Shown here piece by piece: positions 1-7,853 of a DNA stretch of 19,057 nt. The notes beneath the pieces are model-generated. The model was not told where the DNA came from. It did no database searches and was given only the letters and a program-made list of their open reading frames with translations. This DNA is from Herminiimonas sp. (GTDB lineage Bacteria > Pseudomonadota > Gammaproteobacteria > Burkholderiales > Burkholderiaceae), in the NCBI GenBank assembly GCA_014377155.1, contig JACMQD010000115.1, positions 1 through 19,057 of the forward strand. The letters are read 5' to 3'. The position numbers and the translations under genes are program-made. Every line of letters begins with the position of its first letter. Position 1 is the stretch's first letter.

Positions 1-1
1 G

Positions 2-283
2 CGCGGCGATGAAACCGACGCCGACATTGCGGGCCTCGACATTGCCGCCCGCGCCGGCTACGATCCGCGCGCCGGGATCGCGCTTTGGCAAAAAATGGGA
101 TTGGTCAGCAAGCGGGCACCGCCGCAGTGGCTCTCGACCCATCCGGCCGGCAAGAATCGCATTACCGAAATGCAAAAGCAATTGCCGCAAGTGATGCCGG
201 TGTATGCCCGCACGCAAAGGACCAGCATCAAAGCATTGCCGCCTTACCAAAGCAATGTCAGGGAAGTATCGGTCGTCCGTTAG
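2..283 (+). CDS. M48 family metallopeptidase, C-terminal part (5' end outside window)
   Basis: Only the last 93 codons are present; the reading frame is open to the left edge. Visible near the start is an E-x3-D motif (GDETDADIAGLDIAARAGYD), which matches the region of M48 zinc peptidases that supplies the third zinc ligand (Glu) just downstream of the HExxH helix. It is followed by the family's usual AGYDP...W.KM segment and the C-terminal STHP...R motif. The HExxH motif itself lies outside the window. Relatives are periplasmic or membrane-associated proteases, often with TPR repeats, acting in outer-membrane protein quality control. This one ends about 35 residues after the THP motif, so no TPR domain follows. 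It converges on xth with only 9 bases between the two stops and no hairpin in that gap. The family call is firm; the exact ortholog is not resolvable from this fragment. Confidence 0.85.
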   Translation, partial: RGDETDADIAGLDIAARAGYDPRAGIALWQKMGLVSKRAPPQWLSTHPAGKNRITEMQKQLPQVMPVYARTQRTSIKALPPYQSNVREVSVVR

Positions 284-292
284 CCGACAGCG

Positions 293-1063
293 TCACACCG
301 CATATTCGATCGTCAGCGGCGCATGGTCGGAAAAGCGCTCGTCCTTGTAGATCGCTGCGGTCACGGCGGTGGCGGCAATGCCTGGCGTGGCGATGTGGTA
401 ATCGATGCGCCAGCCGACGTTGTTGGCCCAGGCCTGGCCACGATTGCTCCACCAGGTGTACTGGTCAGCCCGGATGTCGACCTGGCGAAATACGTCGACC
501 AGCGGAATTTCATCGAAAATATGGGATAGCCAGGCGCGCTCTTCTGGCAGGAAGCCGGAGTTTTTGCGATTGCCCTTCCAGTTCTTGAGATCGATTTCTT
601 TATGGGCGATGTTCCAGTCGCCACAAATGACGATCTCGCGCCCGCTCTCTTTCAAGGCCACCAGATGCGGCAGAAATACCGCCATGAAGCGGAATTTCGC
701 TTCCTGTCGTTCAGGGCTCGATGAGCCTGAAGGGCAGTACACCGAAATCACCGTCACATTGCCGAAATCGCATTCGATATAGCGCCCTTCGGCGTCGAAC
801 TCGTCATCGCCGAAACCGGCGCGTACCGCATCCGGCAAACGCTTGCAATAGATGCCGGTGCCCGAATAGCCTTTTTTCTCGGCATAATGAAAATAGCCGT
901 AATACCCGGCCGGGGCCAACATGTCGTCCGACAAATCGGCAGCCTGGGCCTTGAGTTCCTGTACGCAAATAGCATCGGCATCCTGCTTCGCCATCCAGTC
1001 GAAAAAGCCTTTTTTTGCGGCGGAACGCACACCGTTGAGATTAGCGGAAATGATCTTGAGCAT
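293..1063 (-). CDS. xth: Exodeoxyribonuclease III (AP endonuclease)
   Basis: This 256-residue protein is a full-length ExoIII of the endonuclease/exonuclease/phosphatase fold. It cuts abasic sites and degrades 3' ends of duplex DNA in base excision repair in the cytoplasm. Expected active-site residues are visible: N8 in the ISANLNG motif, E36 in VQELKAQ, Y109 in SVYCPSG, D149 and N151 in CGDWNIAH, D221 in WRIDYH, and D246-H247 in FSDHAPL. The ATG at 1063 begins the canonical MLKIISANLNG N-terminus, so the start is secure, although I see no good Shine-Dalgarno sequence upstream. The gene is divergent from pyrE; the 168 bases between the two starts must hold both promoters. Nothing appears missing or altered. 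Confidence 0.97.
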   Translation of the reverse strand: MLKIISANLNGVRSAAKKGFFDWMAKQDADAICVQELKAQAADLSDDMLAPAGYYGYFHYAEKKGYSGTGIYCKRLPDAVRAGFGDDEFDAEGRYIECDFGNVTVISVYCPSGSSSPERQEAKFRFMAVFLPHLVALKESGREIVICGDWNIAHKEIDLKNWKGNRKNSGFLPEERAWLSHIFDEIPLVDVFRQVDIRADQYTWWSNRGQAWANNVGWRIDYHIATPGIAATAVTAAIYKDERFSDHAPLTIEYAV

Positions 1064-1143
1064 GGTCGGTCTGAGGTAGGCAAAGTTCGGTTCGACAGGA
1101 TACCCGATCGGATCTTGTGTACAGGCACGATGATTGCGTTACT

Positions 1144-1173
1144 TTGAAGAAATGCCGGAGTTCGCTTTACAAT
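1144..1173 (+). promoter_or_regulatory. Probable sigma-70 promoter of pyrE
   Basis: A TTGAAG hexamer (1144-1149) and a TACAAT hexamer (1168-1173) are separated by 18 bases, a good sigma-70 match. Transcription would start near 1180, about 50 bases before the TTG start of pyrE. A perfect 7-bp inverted repeat lies at the predicted start of the transcript. Confidence 0.5.
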
Positions 1174-1182
1174 GCGGTGTAA

Positions 1183-1201
1183 TTGGTCAATCACTGACCA
1201 A
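1183..1201. promoter_or_regulatory. Inverted repeat in pyrE leader (operator or RNA hairpin)
   Basis: TTGGTCA (1183-1189) and TGACCAA (1195-1201) are perfect inverted repeats around the 5-base loop ATCAC. The site sits immediately downstream of the predicted -10 hexamer at 1168-1173 and 31 bases before the pyrE start. It could be a repressor site overlapping the transcription start or a 5' mRNA stem-loop. No factor can be named from the sequence. Confidence 0.4.
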
Positions 1202-1220
1202 ATTTGTCACATCATCCGGC

Positions 1221-1226
1221 AGGAGG
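1221..1226 (+). promoter_or_regulatory. Ribosome binding site that fixes the pyrE start at a TTG
   Basis: A perfect AGGAGG sits 5 bases before the TTG at 1232. An in-frame ATG at 1172 lacks such a site, overlaps the predicted -10 hexamer, and would add 20 residues unlike the PyrE family. Confidence 0.8.
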
Positions 1227-1231
1227 CATTC

Positions 1232-1897
1232 TTGGATAATTTACGTCAGCAATTCATTGCGTTTTCGGTCTCGACCGGCGTCTTGCGCTTCGGCGATTTC
1301 GTCACCAAGGCGGGCCGTCATTCGCCTTATTTTTTCAATGCGGGGCTGTTCCATGAGGGCGATACCCTGGGCCGGCTGGCAGAATTCTATGCCCAGACGC
1401 TGATCGATTCTGGCGTCGAGTTCGACATGCTGTTCGGACCGGCTTACAAGGGTATTACCCTGGCGTCGGCCACTGCAGTGGCGTTGGCGCGCAAGGGCCG
1501 CAATGTGTCCTTCGCGTTCAACCGCAAGGAAGCCAAGGATCATGGCGAAGGCGGCACCATTGTCGGCGCGGCACTGCAGGGACGGGTAGTCATTATCGAC
1601 GACGTCATCTCTGCCGGAACCTCGGTGCGCGAATCGGTCGACATGATCCGTGCAGCTGGCGCGACGCCGTGCGCGGTATTGATTGCGCTGGACCGCATGG
1701 AACGGTCCGGTGCCGAAGGCGCGCTGTCGGCCAACTCTGCGGTGCAGGAAGTCAGCAAGGCATATGGCATGCCGGTGATATCGATCGGCAACCTCACCGA
1801 TCTGCTGGAGTATATTTCCGACGCGGGCGCAGATTCGGAACAGGCCCAGTTCAAGGATGCCGTGGCGGCCTATCGGACTCGCTATGGGGTAGCATAG
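1232..1897 (+). CDS. pyrE: Orotate phosphoribosyltransferase
   Basis: The 221-residue product joins orotate and PRPP to form orotidine 5'-phosphate in de novo pyrimidine synthesis, in the cytosol. The PRPP-binding signature VVIIDDVISAGTS is at residues 119-131, the flexible catalytic loop FNRKEAKDHGEGG at 96-108, and the family's FGPAYKGI segment at 68-75. The start is taken as TTG at 1232 because of the AGGAGG upstream and because the protein then begins LDNLRQQF, as PyrE proteins do; an ATG 60 bases upstream would sit in the promoter. A promoter and inverted repeat precede it. The DUF4124 gene follows after 32 bases and is probably co-transcribed. Length and motifs are normal. Confidence 0.97.
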   Translation: MDNLRQQFIAFSVSTGVLRFGDFVTKAGRHSPYFFNAGLFHEGDTLGRLAEFYAQTLIDSGVEFDMLFGPAYKGITLASATAVALARKGRNVSFAFNRKEAKDHGEGGTIVGAALQGRVVIIDDVISAGTSVRESVDMIRAAGATPCAVLIALDRMERSGAEGALSANSAVQEVSKAYGMPVISIGNLTDLLEYISDAGADSEQAQFKDAVAAYRTRYGVA

Positions 1898-1929
1898 AGG
1901 CAACAGAAAATCCGTTTGAGAGAATAAAC

Positions 1930-2556
1930 ATGCACAATGCGGTCCGGATCTTGATGCTGTCATGCCTGTGCGGGCTGTCGTGGGCAGCGCACGCGCAAAT
2001 CATCATTTGCAAGGATGCATCTGGCCGCACGCTGACGTCGGACCGCCCGATCCCTGAATGTGCCGACCGCGCGCAACGTCACATGGACCGCAACGGTATT
2101 GTGCGCCGCGAGATCGCAGCGCCACTGACGCCCGAGCAAAAAAAGGAAAGACTGGCAGCCGAACAACGCGCCAAGGCCGAAGCCGTCATCGAAGAAGAAA
2201 AGAAGCAGAACGACCGCGCCTTGCTGGCGCGCTTCGCGCATGAAAAGGATATCGATGTCGCGCGCAAGCGGTTGATCGATCCGGTGCAGGACCAGATTCG
2301 GCGCGAGACTGCCGCCCTGGTCGCTGCGGAAAAGGTGCTGGCCGCTGCGCAAGCGGATGGCGACCGTCACAAGGACAAGCCGACGCTGCCGCCGGCGATT
2401 CAAAAACGCATCGAGGACGCGCAAAAAAGCGTCAAGGATTCCCGCATCCTGATCGAGCAGCGGGAACTGGAAATCGTGCAACTCGGCACGCGTTTCGATA
2501 CGACCTTAGTGCGCTTCCGTCAATTGAAGGCAGCGGATGCAGTTGTGGCAAGGTAA
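1930..2556 (+). CDS. Secreted DUF4124-domain protein with coiled-coil tail
   Basis: This 208-residue protein begins with a clear signal peptide (MHNAVRILMLSCLCGLSWAA, cleavage expected after AHA at residue 22). The short DUF4124-like module follows: IIICKDASGRTLTSDRPIPEC, residues 24-44, with two cysteines (C27, C44) that could form a disulfide. Residues 67-200 are highly charged (Glu/Lys/Arg/Ala) and look helical or coiled-coil. DUF4124 proteins are common exported proteins of betaproteobacteria with no established function. The ATG at 1930 is preceded by GAGAG 7 bases upstream. Its position 32 bases after pyrE suggests a shared transcript, but nothing links it to pyrimidine synthesis. Export to the periplasm is well supported; function is unknown. 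Confidence 0.85.
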   Translation: MHNAVRILMLSCLCGLSWAAHAQIIICKDASGRTLTSDRPIPECADRAQRHMDRNGIVRREIAAPLTPEQKKERLAAEQRAKAEAVIEEEKKQNDRALLARFAHEKDIDVARKRLIDPVQDQIRRETAALVAAEKVLAAAQADGDRHKDKPTLPPAIQKRIEDAQKSVKDSRILIEQRELEIVQLGTRFDTTLVRFRQLKAADAVVAR

Positions 2557-2646
2557 ATGTTGCAACAGTTATAGATATTAATGCCTGCACTATTAAAGTG
2601 AATTTCATTCTGTTAAATTGAAATAAATTCATTTTAAAAGCTCAAC
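2557..2646. promoter_or_regulatory. AT-rich intergenic region with 7-bp inverted repeat, upstream of the A2M gene
   Basis: By hand count only 23 of these 90 bases are G or C, in strong contrast to the GC-rich genes on both sides. TGAATTT (2599-2605) and AAATTCA (2625-2631) form a perfect inverted repeat with a 19-base spacer. Several -10-like hexamers occur (for example TATTAA at 2591-2596), but no convincing -35 pairs with them. The region probably contains the promoter of the A2M-pbpC unit. No strong ribosome binding site precedes the ATG at 2647. Confidence 0.45.
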
Positions 2647-5600
2647 ATGGCAATAATTACAAAAAAAGCCCTTGTTCTTCTATTGTCGGCATCATTGGGC
2701 GTCGCAGCCTCCGGTGCATGGTGGTTTACACATCAAGCCGGGCCCCGTGCCGTAACGGGAAGCGCGGTACTTCCTAACGTCAACGCACCGTTTGCGGTAA
2801 GCAGTTGCGCGGCGCGCTTGCATGAAGATAAGCCAGCGTTGGCAGTCATGTTCTCAGACAACGTCGATGGCGACCAAGCACTCGACAAGCTGATCGAAGT
2901 GACAGACCTGGGCGACGTCAAGACTGCCGAAGCCAAGGCGAAAAAAACCGCGCAGGGCGACGCGACATCGGCCAAACCGAAAGGTGACGTCGTCACCGGC
3001 GGCTGGGTGGTCTCCGCGAATCCGCATGTACTGCTGTTTCCCTACGTAAAAGCCGGCCATCAGTACCGGGTCAAGCTCAATGCGCCGCTGTCGGCCGCCT
3101 CCGGTCGCAAGCTCGATCAGCCCCATGACTGCAGCGTGGTCAGCGATGAGATGGCGCCTTCGTATTTCTTCGCCAGCAAAGGCACGGTGCTGCCGGCCGG
3201 ACTCAATGGCGGCTTGCCCGTTGTAACGGTCAACATTCCCGAAGTGGATGTCGAATTCCTGCGGGTGCCGGCCGACAAAATGCCGAAATTCATCGACATG
3301 GTATTGGGAAAAAAAGCCACTGCCGCGGCCGACGCCAACGCGGAAGAAAATCCCAGTGAGGAAGGCAACGAATACCAGGACTATGGCGACAACCGCAATC
3401 GCCTCAAGGGACAAACCTCCGGCTGGCAACTGAACGCTTTGCAAGGCATTGCCACGAGTGTCTACAGCAATCGCTTCATCACCAACGAAGTACCGAACAG
3501 TCGCAAGGTCAGCTTCTTGCCGGTCGAAAAAATCGCCGAACTCAAAGAGCCGGGTATCTATGTCGCCGTCATGCGGCGTCCCGGGTTTTTCGACAACGAT
3601 TATCAGGTGACGTATTTTTACGTCAGCGATATTGGCTTGCACGCGCGCAGGCAGGTCAAGCAGACGGACGTCTTTACGACGTCGTTGGCCAGCGGCAAGG
3701 CGCAGAGCGGGGCGGAGCTGGAAGTGCTGGGCGCGGGCGGCAAAGTGCTATTGCGCGGCAAGACCGATGGCGATGGTCATGGGGTTCTGCCGGGCTTGCC
3801 CGACGGCGCGCGCCTGCTCCTGGCGCGCCGCGGCAAGGAAACGTCGATCATCGCCTTGCAGGAGCCGGGCCTGGATCTGGCGGAGTTCGAAATCGGCGGC
3901 CACTTGCCGCGCGATGCCAAGCTGTTTGCCTGGTCGGGCCGCGACCTGTATCGGCCTGGCGAAAGATTCACGGTCTCGCTGATGGCGCGCAGCGCCGATG
4001 GCGGCGCTTTGCCGCCGGTACCGATCAAAGTGGAATTGAAAAAGCCCAGCGGCGATGTCGTCAATGCGCGCTTGTGGCAACCCGATCCGAAGACGCCAGG
4101 TTACCTGCAGCAAAACATCGACCTGCCGGCCGATGCCGCCACCGGCAAATGGAGCCTGGAGTTTCGCGCCGATCCATCTGCCAAACGCGCCGATGCGATC
4201 TACGCCTTTCAAGTGGAAGAATTCCTGCCGGAGCGGATGAAGCTCACACTCAAAAGCGACGCCGCACCATTGGCCAGCGGTGACGGTTTCAAGGTCGACG
4301 TTCAAGGCGATTATCTGTACGGTGCCCCTGCGGCAGGCAACCGCCTGCTGGGTAGCGTGGCGCAGGAGCGTGCGCGCATGGCCTTGCCCAAGGAATGGCC
4401 GGGGTTTGTGTTCGGTGACTTCAACGATGACGCCACCAAGAGCCGCGCCGAATTGCCGGAAGCGGCACTCGACGACGCCGGCAAGGCCACGCTGGATGTG
4501 CCCTTCAGCGCCATGGCGACCTCGCCGATGCGTATCCGTGCGTCGCTCAGCTTGCTGGAGTCGGGCGGGCGGCCGGTGGTGCGCTCCATCGAGCGATTGT
4601 GGTGGCCGGCCAAGACCATGATCGCGGTGCGTCCACTGTTCGACAACGATGTCGCGCGCGAAGGCAGCATGGCCGAATTCGAACTGATCCGTGTCACGCC
4701 GTCCGGCAAGTTCGAAGCGGTGAAACAGGCGCCGTTCCGGCTGGTGCGCGAAGACCGCCAGTACTACTGGCGCTACGACGCCGGGCGCGGCTGGCATTCC
4801 GGCTACTCGGAAGCCGAAGAAATTGTGCATGCCGGTGCGCTGGAACTGAAAAACCGCGCCAAGCTGACCGTGCCGGTGCAGTGGGGCACATATCGCCTGG
4901 AGGTCACGGATCCCGATACTAAGATGGTGCTGCGTTATCGCTTTTATGCAGGCTGGAATGCGCAGGATGCCGAAAGCGTCGGCAATCGCCCGGATCGCGT
5001 ACGGCTGCAGCTCGAAGGCGCACCGGCCAAACCCGGCAGCGAGGTCAAGCTGAAGATCGTGCCGCCGCACGACGGCGAAGCGCTGGTGCTGGTCGAAGCC
5101 GACAGCGTCCTGTGGAGCACGCGGGTAGCCGTGACGACTGCCGGTACGACGGTGACGATCCCGATCGACAAGAACTGGAAGCGGTCCGACATGTATGTCT
5201 CGACCGTGGTGTTTCGGCCTGGCAGCCAGGGCGACCGCGTGACGCCGGCGCGGTCGGTCGGCATGACTTGGCTGCCATTGGCGCGCGAATCGCGCAAGCT
5301 CAAGGTTACGGTCACCGCACCGGCTCAGGTTGTGCCGGAAAAGCGCCTGACCGCTAAAATCAAGGTCGATGGCGCAGCAGGCAAAACGGCGATGGTGACC
5401 GTGTCGGCTGTCGACGCCGGCATTCTGAGCATCACCAGTTTCAAGACGCCTGACCCGTTCGATTTCTTTTTTGGCAAACATCGGTTCGGCGCCGAGCTGA
5501 GCGATATCTACGGCAAGCTGATCGAACGCATGGATGGCACGCCAGGCAGAATCAAATGGGGCGGCGACGCCGGTAAGCGCGACACCAAAAGCATGCCCAA

Positions 5601-7758
5601 GAAGGTCAAGCTGGTAGATATTTTTTCCGGGCCGGTGCAGCTCGATGCCAAGGGCGAGGCCGAGGTGCCGCTCGACATTCCTGATTTCAACGGCATGCTA
5701 CGCCTGATGGTGGTGGCCTCCACCGCCGAGGCCTACGGCAATTCCGAACGCGACGTCGTGGTGGCGGCACCAATCGTGGCCGAGATCGCCATGCCGCGCT
5801 TCATCGGACCGGGCGACAGCTCGACGCTGGCACTGGACGTGACCAACATGATGAGCAGCGAACAGGCCATCAGCATCAAGCTCGGCAGTGACAAGCTGCT
5901 GCGTATTGGCGACGGTGAGCGCACTATCAAGCTGGCACCGCGCCAGCGCAATATCCTGCGCTTCAATGTCGACTCGACCGAACCGTATGGCCTCTCGCGC
6001 ATCACGCTCGATGTCGCCACCGGCGGCCCGAAGCCGGTGGTGATCCATCGCGAGTTCGCACTGCAGATTCAGCCACCGGTCCCGCGCGAGCAGGATGCGC
6101 GCCGTCTGCGCATCGAGCCCGGCAGCAGCCAGCGGCTCGATGCCGCCATGGTCGAGCGCTTCTTTCGCGGCTCCGCCACGCTGAGCACGACCCTCTCGAA
6201 CCGGCCGCCGCTGAATGTGCGCAGTATCGTCAAAGGCCTGCTCGATTATCCCTACGGTTGCGTGGAGCAGACCACCAGCGCCGCCTATCCGCACGTGTTC
6301 ATCGATGAAGCAAGCGCGAAGGCGGTCGGGCTGGAGCCGCGCACGCGTGAGCAGCGCGCCCGCTTTATCGAAGGCGCGATCGGCCGCATCGCCGGCATGC
6401 AGGGTTCGACCGGGGGTTTCCGCTTGTGGCGTGGCGACGACGGCCCGTATGAAGCCTGGCTCACGCCGTATGTCACCAGCTTCCTGATGGATGCGCGCGA
6501 AGCCGGCTTCAATGTGCCGGAGGATGTCACCCGCCGTTCGCAGCAATGGATGACCGAGCGCCTCAACGGCGCCGCCGGCCAGTTTTCGCCGCTGCCGGCT
6601 GCGGTCAAACCGGATGCGACGGGCCGCACCGACTGGCGCGACTATGAACTGATCCGCAACAGTCACCAGCGCTTCGCCGAACTGGCCCACATCGGCTACA
6701 TGCTGGCGCGCGACCAGAAAGCCTCACTGGCCTCGTTGCGGCTGTTGCACGACCAGTACCGCGACCGCGCCCGTTCGCCGCTGCCTCTGGTGCAACTGGG
6801 CATCGCGCTGGCGTTGATGGGCGACAGCAAACGCAGCCAGGTGGCGATCGCCGAAGCGATGGCCAAACCGTATGGCGTACGTACCGATTGGGAATGGGAC
6901 TGGCTGGGCGACTATGGGACTGCGGTGCGCGATCAGGCGATGTCGTATGCGCTGATGCTGCGCCATAAGATAGAACATCCGCAGCGTGAAGCGCTGCTGA
7001 TCGGTCTGGCGGACCGGCTCGCCAAGCCGCATGCCTATTACTCGACGCAGGAACGCATTGCGCTGTTTCTGGCTGCGCGCGCCGCTGGCGGTACCGTATC
7101 CGATCCCTGGCAGGCAACGCTCAAGACCGCCGATGGCAGCATCGATCTGACGTCGAAGGATAGTGAAACCCGCAGCTTCGATCCGACCCTGGCGCAAAAG
7201 GGCATCACCGTCGAAAACAAAGGCAGCAATGCGTTGTGGATCGAAGTCGAAGCCGGCGGCTTTCCGCTCAAACTGCCACTGCCGAGCACCGAAAAAATCA
7301 CGCTGGAGCGCAAGTGGTTCACGCCCGATGGCAAGCCCTGGAAAGGCGGCACCCTGAAGGTCGGCGAGACGCTGCTGGTGCGTGTGACAGCCAAGGCCAA
7401 ACAAGTCATCGAAGACGCGCTGATCGTCGACCATATCCCGTCCGGCCTGGAAGTCGAGAATCTGAACCTGTCGCAGGGACCGAAAGCCGACGAGTTCCTG
7501 ATCGACGGCGTCAACCTGGCTACGGCGATGAGCGACCCGCGCATCAAGCACAAGGAATACCGGGACGATCGTTTCGTCGCCGCCGTCAAGCTCGACGGCA
7601 CTGTGACCAATCTGTTCTACATGCTTCGGGTAGTCACGCCCGGTCGCTTCCAGGTCCCGGGTACGTATGCTGAAGACATGTACCGTCCCGAGATCCGCGC
7701 CTATGGCCCGGCGCCGGAGCCGGTTACCGTGGTCGATCCGCGCAGTGCGGCGAAATAG
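2647..7758 (+). CDS. yfhM: Bacterial alpha-2-macroglobulin, thioester-containing
   Basis: The 1703-residue protein matches the large bacterial A2M family (E. coli YfhM/ECAM is about 1650 residues), which traps attacking proteases in the periplasm. The thioester motif is intact: YPYGCVEQTTS, with C1205, E1207 and Q1208. Other visible family segments are the A2M_N (MG2-type) stretch FAWSGRDLYRPGERF, the A2M-domain stretch DIPDFNGMLRLMVVAST, and a C-terminal MG10-type beta domain near residues 1540-1700. The N-terminus has a hydrophobic segment (residues 8-27) without a lipobox cysteine, unlike the lipoprotein E. coli homologue, so it is either a cleaved signal or a membrane anchor. A Lys/Ala-rich insert (about residues 91-113) and an acidic insert (about 222-252) interrupt the first domains. 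pbpC follows 95 bases later, the usual partner. The family call is certain; protease trapping here is by homology. Confidence 0.95.
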   Translation: MAIITKKALVLLLSASLGVAASGAWWFTHQAGPRAVTGSAVLPNVNAPFAVSSCAARLHEDKPALAVMFSDNVDGDQALDKLIEVTDLGDVKTAEAKAKKTAQGDATSAKPKGDVVTGGWVVSANPHVLLFPYVKAGHQYRVKLNAPLSAASGRKLDQPHDCSVVSDEMAPSYFFASKGTVLPAGLNGGLPVVTVNIPEVDVEFLRVPADKMPKFIDMVLGKKATAAADANAEENPSEEGNEYQDYGDNRNRLKGQTSGWQLNALQGIATSVYSNRFITNEVPNSRKVSFLPVEKIAELKEPGIYVAVMRRPGFFDNDYQVTYFYVSDIGLHARRQVKQTDVFTTSLASGKAQSGAELEVLGAGGKVLLRGKTDGDGHGVLPGLPDGARLLLARRGKETSIIALQEPGLDLAEFEIGGHLPRDAKLFAWSGRDLYRPGERFTVSLMARSADGGALPPVPIKVELKKPSGDVVNARLWQPDPKTPGYLQQNIDLPADAATGKWSLEFRADPSAKRADAIYAFQVEEFLPERMKLTLKSDAAPLASGDGFKVDVQGDYLYGAPAAGNRLLGSVAQERARMALPKEWPGFVFGDFNDDATKSRAELPEAALDDAGKATLDVPFSAMATSPMRIRASLSLLESGGRPVVRSIERLWWPAKTMIAVRPLFDNDVAREGSMAEFELIRVTPSGKFEAVKQAPFRLVREDRQYYWRYDAGRGWHSGYSEAEEIVHAGALELKNRAKLTVPVQWGTYRLEVTDPDTKMVLRYRFYAGWNAQDAESVGNRPDRVRLQLEGAPAKPGSEVKLKIVPPHDGEALVLVEADSVLWSTRVAVTTAGTTVTIPIDKNWKRSDMYVSTVVFRPGSQGDRVTPARSVGMTWLPLARESRKLKVTVTAPAQVVPEKRLTAKIKVDGAAGKTAMVTVSAVDAGILSITSFKTPDPFDFFFGKHRFGAELSDIYGKLIERMDGTPGRIKWGGDAGKRDTKSMPKKVKLVDIFSGPVQLDAKGEAEVPLDIPDFNGMLRLMVVASTAEAYGNSERDVVVAAPIVAEIAMPRFIGPGDSSTLALDVTNMMSSEQAISIKLGSDKLLRIGDGERTIKLAPRQRNILRFNVDSTEPYGLSRITLDVATGGPKPVVIHREFALQIQPPVPREQDARRLRIEPGSSQRLDAAMVERFFRGSATLSTTLSNRPPLNVRSIVKGLLDYPYGCVEQTTSAAYPHVFIDEASAKAVGLEPRTREQRARFIEGAIGRIAGMQGSTGGFRLWRGDDGPYEAWLTPYVTSFLMDAREAGFNVPEDVTRRSQQWMTERLNGAAGQFSPLPAAVKPDATGRTDWRDYELIRNSHQRFAELAHIGYMLARDQKASLASLRLLHDQYRDRARSPLPLVQLGIALALMGDSKRSQVAIAEAMAKPYGVRTDWEWDWLGDYGTAVRDQAMSYALMLRHKIEHPQREALLIGLADRLAKPHAYYSTQERIALFLAARAAGGTVSDPWQATLKTADGSIDLTSKDSETRSFDPTLAQKGITVENKGSNALWIEVEAGGFPLKLPLPSTEKITLERKWFTPDGKPWKGGTLKVGETLLVRVTAKAKQVIEDALIVDHIPSGLEVENLNLSQGPKADEFLIDGVNLATAMSDPRIKHKEYRDDRFVAAVKLDGTVTNLFYMLRVVTPGRFQVPGTYAEDMYRPEIRAYGPAPEPVTVVDPRSAAK

Positions 7759-7843
7759 CACAGAGCTTGGTGCTCATGCGCGGTTGACCACGGCACCATC
7801 CGGTTCCTGGACAGGCGCGTCCGGCGACGCTGATGTGGTGGCC

Positions 7844-7847
7844 GGAG
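7844..7847 (+). promoter_or_regulatory. Ribosome binding site that favours the inner pbpC start
   Basis: GGAG lies 6 bases before the ATG at 7854. The alternative in-frame ATG at 7833 has no such sequence in front of it and would add only MWWPEHE. Confidence 0.6.
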
Positions 7848-7853
7848 CATGAA

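Noticed and set aside
3748..5481. 577-codon open frame on the minus strand inside the A2M gene
   Set aside because: It is antisense to a well-matched protein, shows no recognisable motif, and is a by-product of high GC and strong codon bias that removes stops from the opposite frame.
7833..7853. Upstream ATG for pbpC
   Set aside because: It has no Shine-Dalgarno sequence, while GGAG sits at proper distance from the ATG at 7854.
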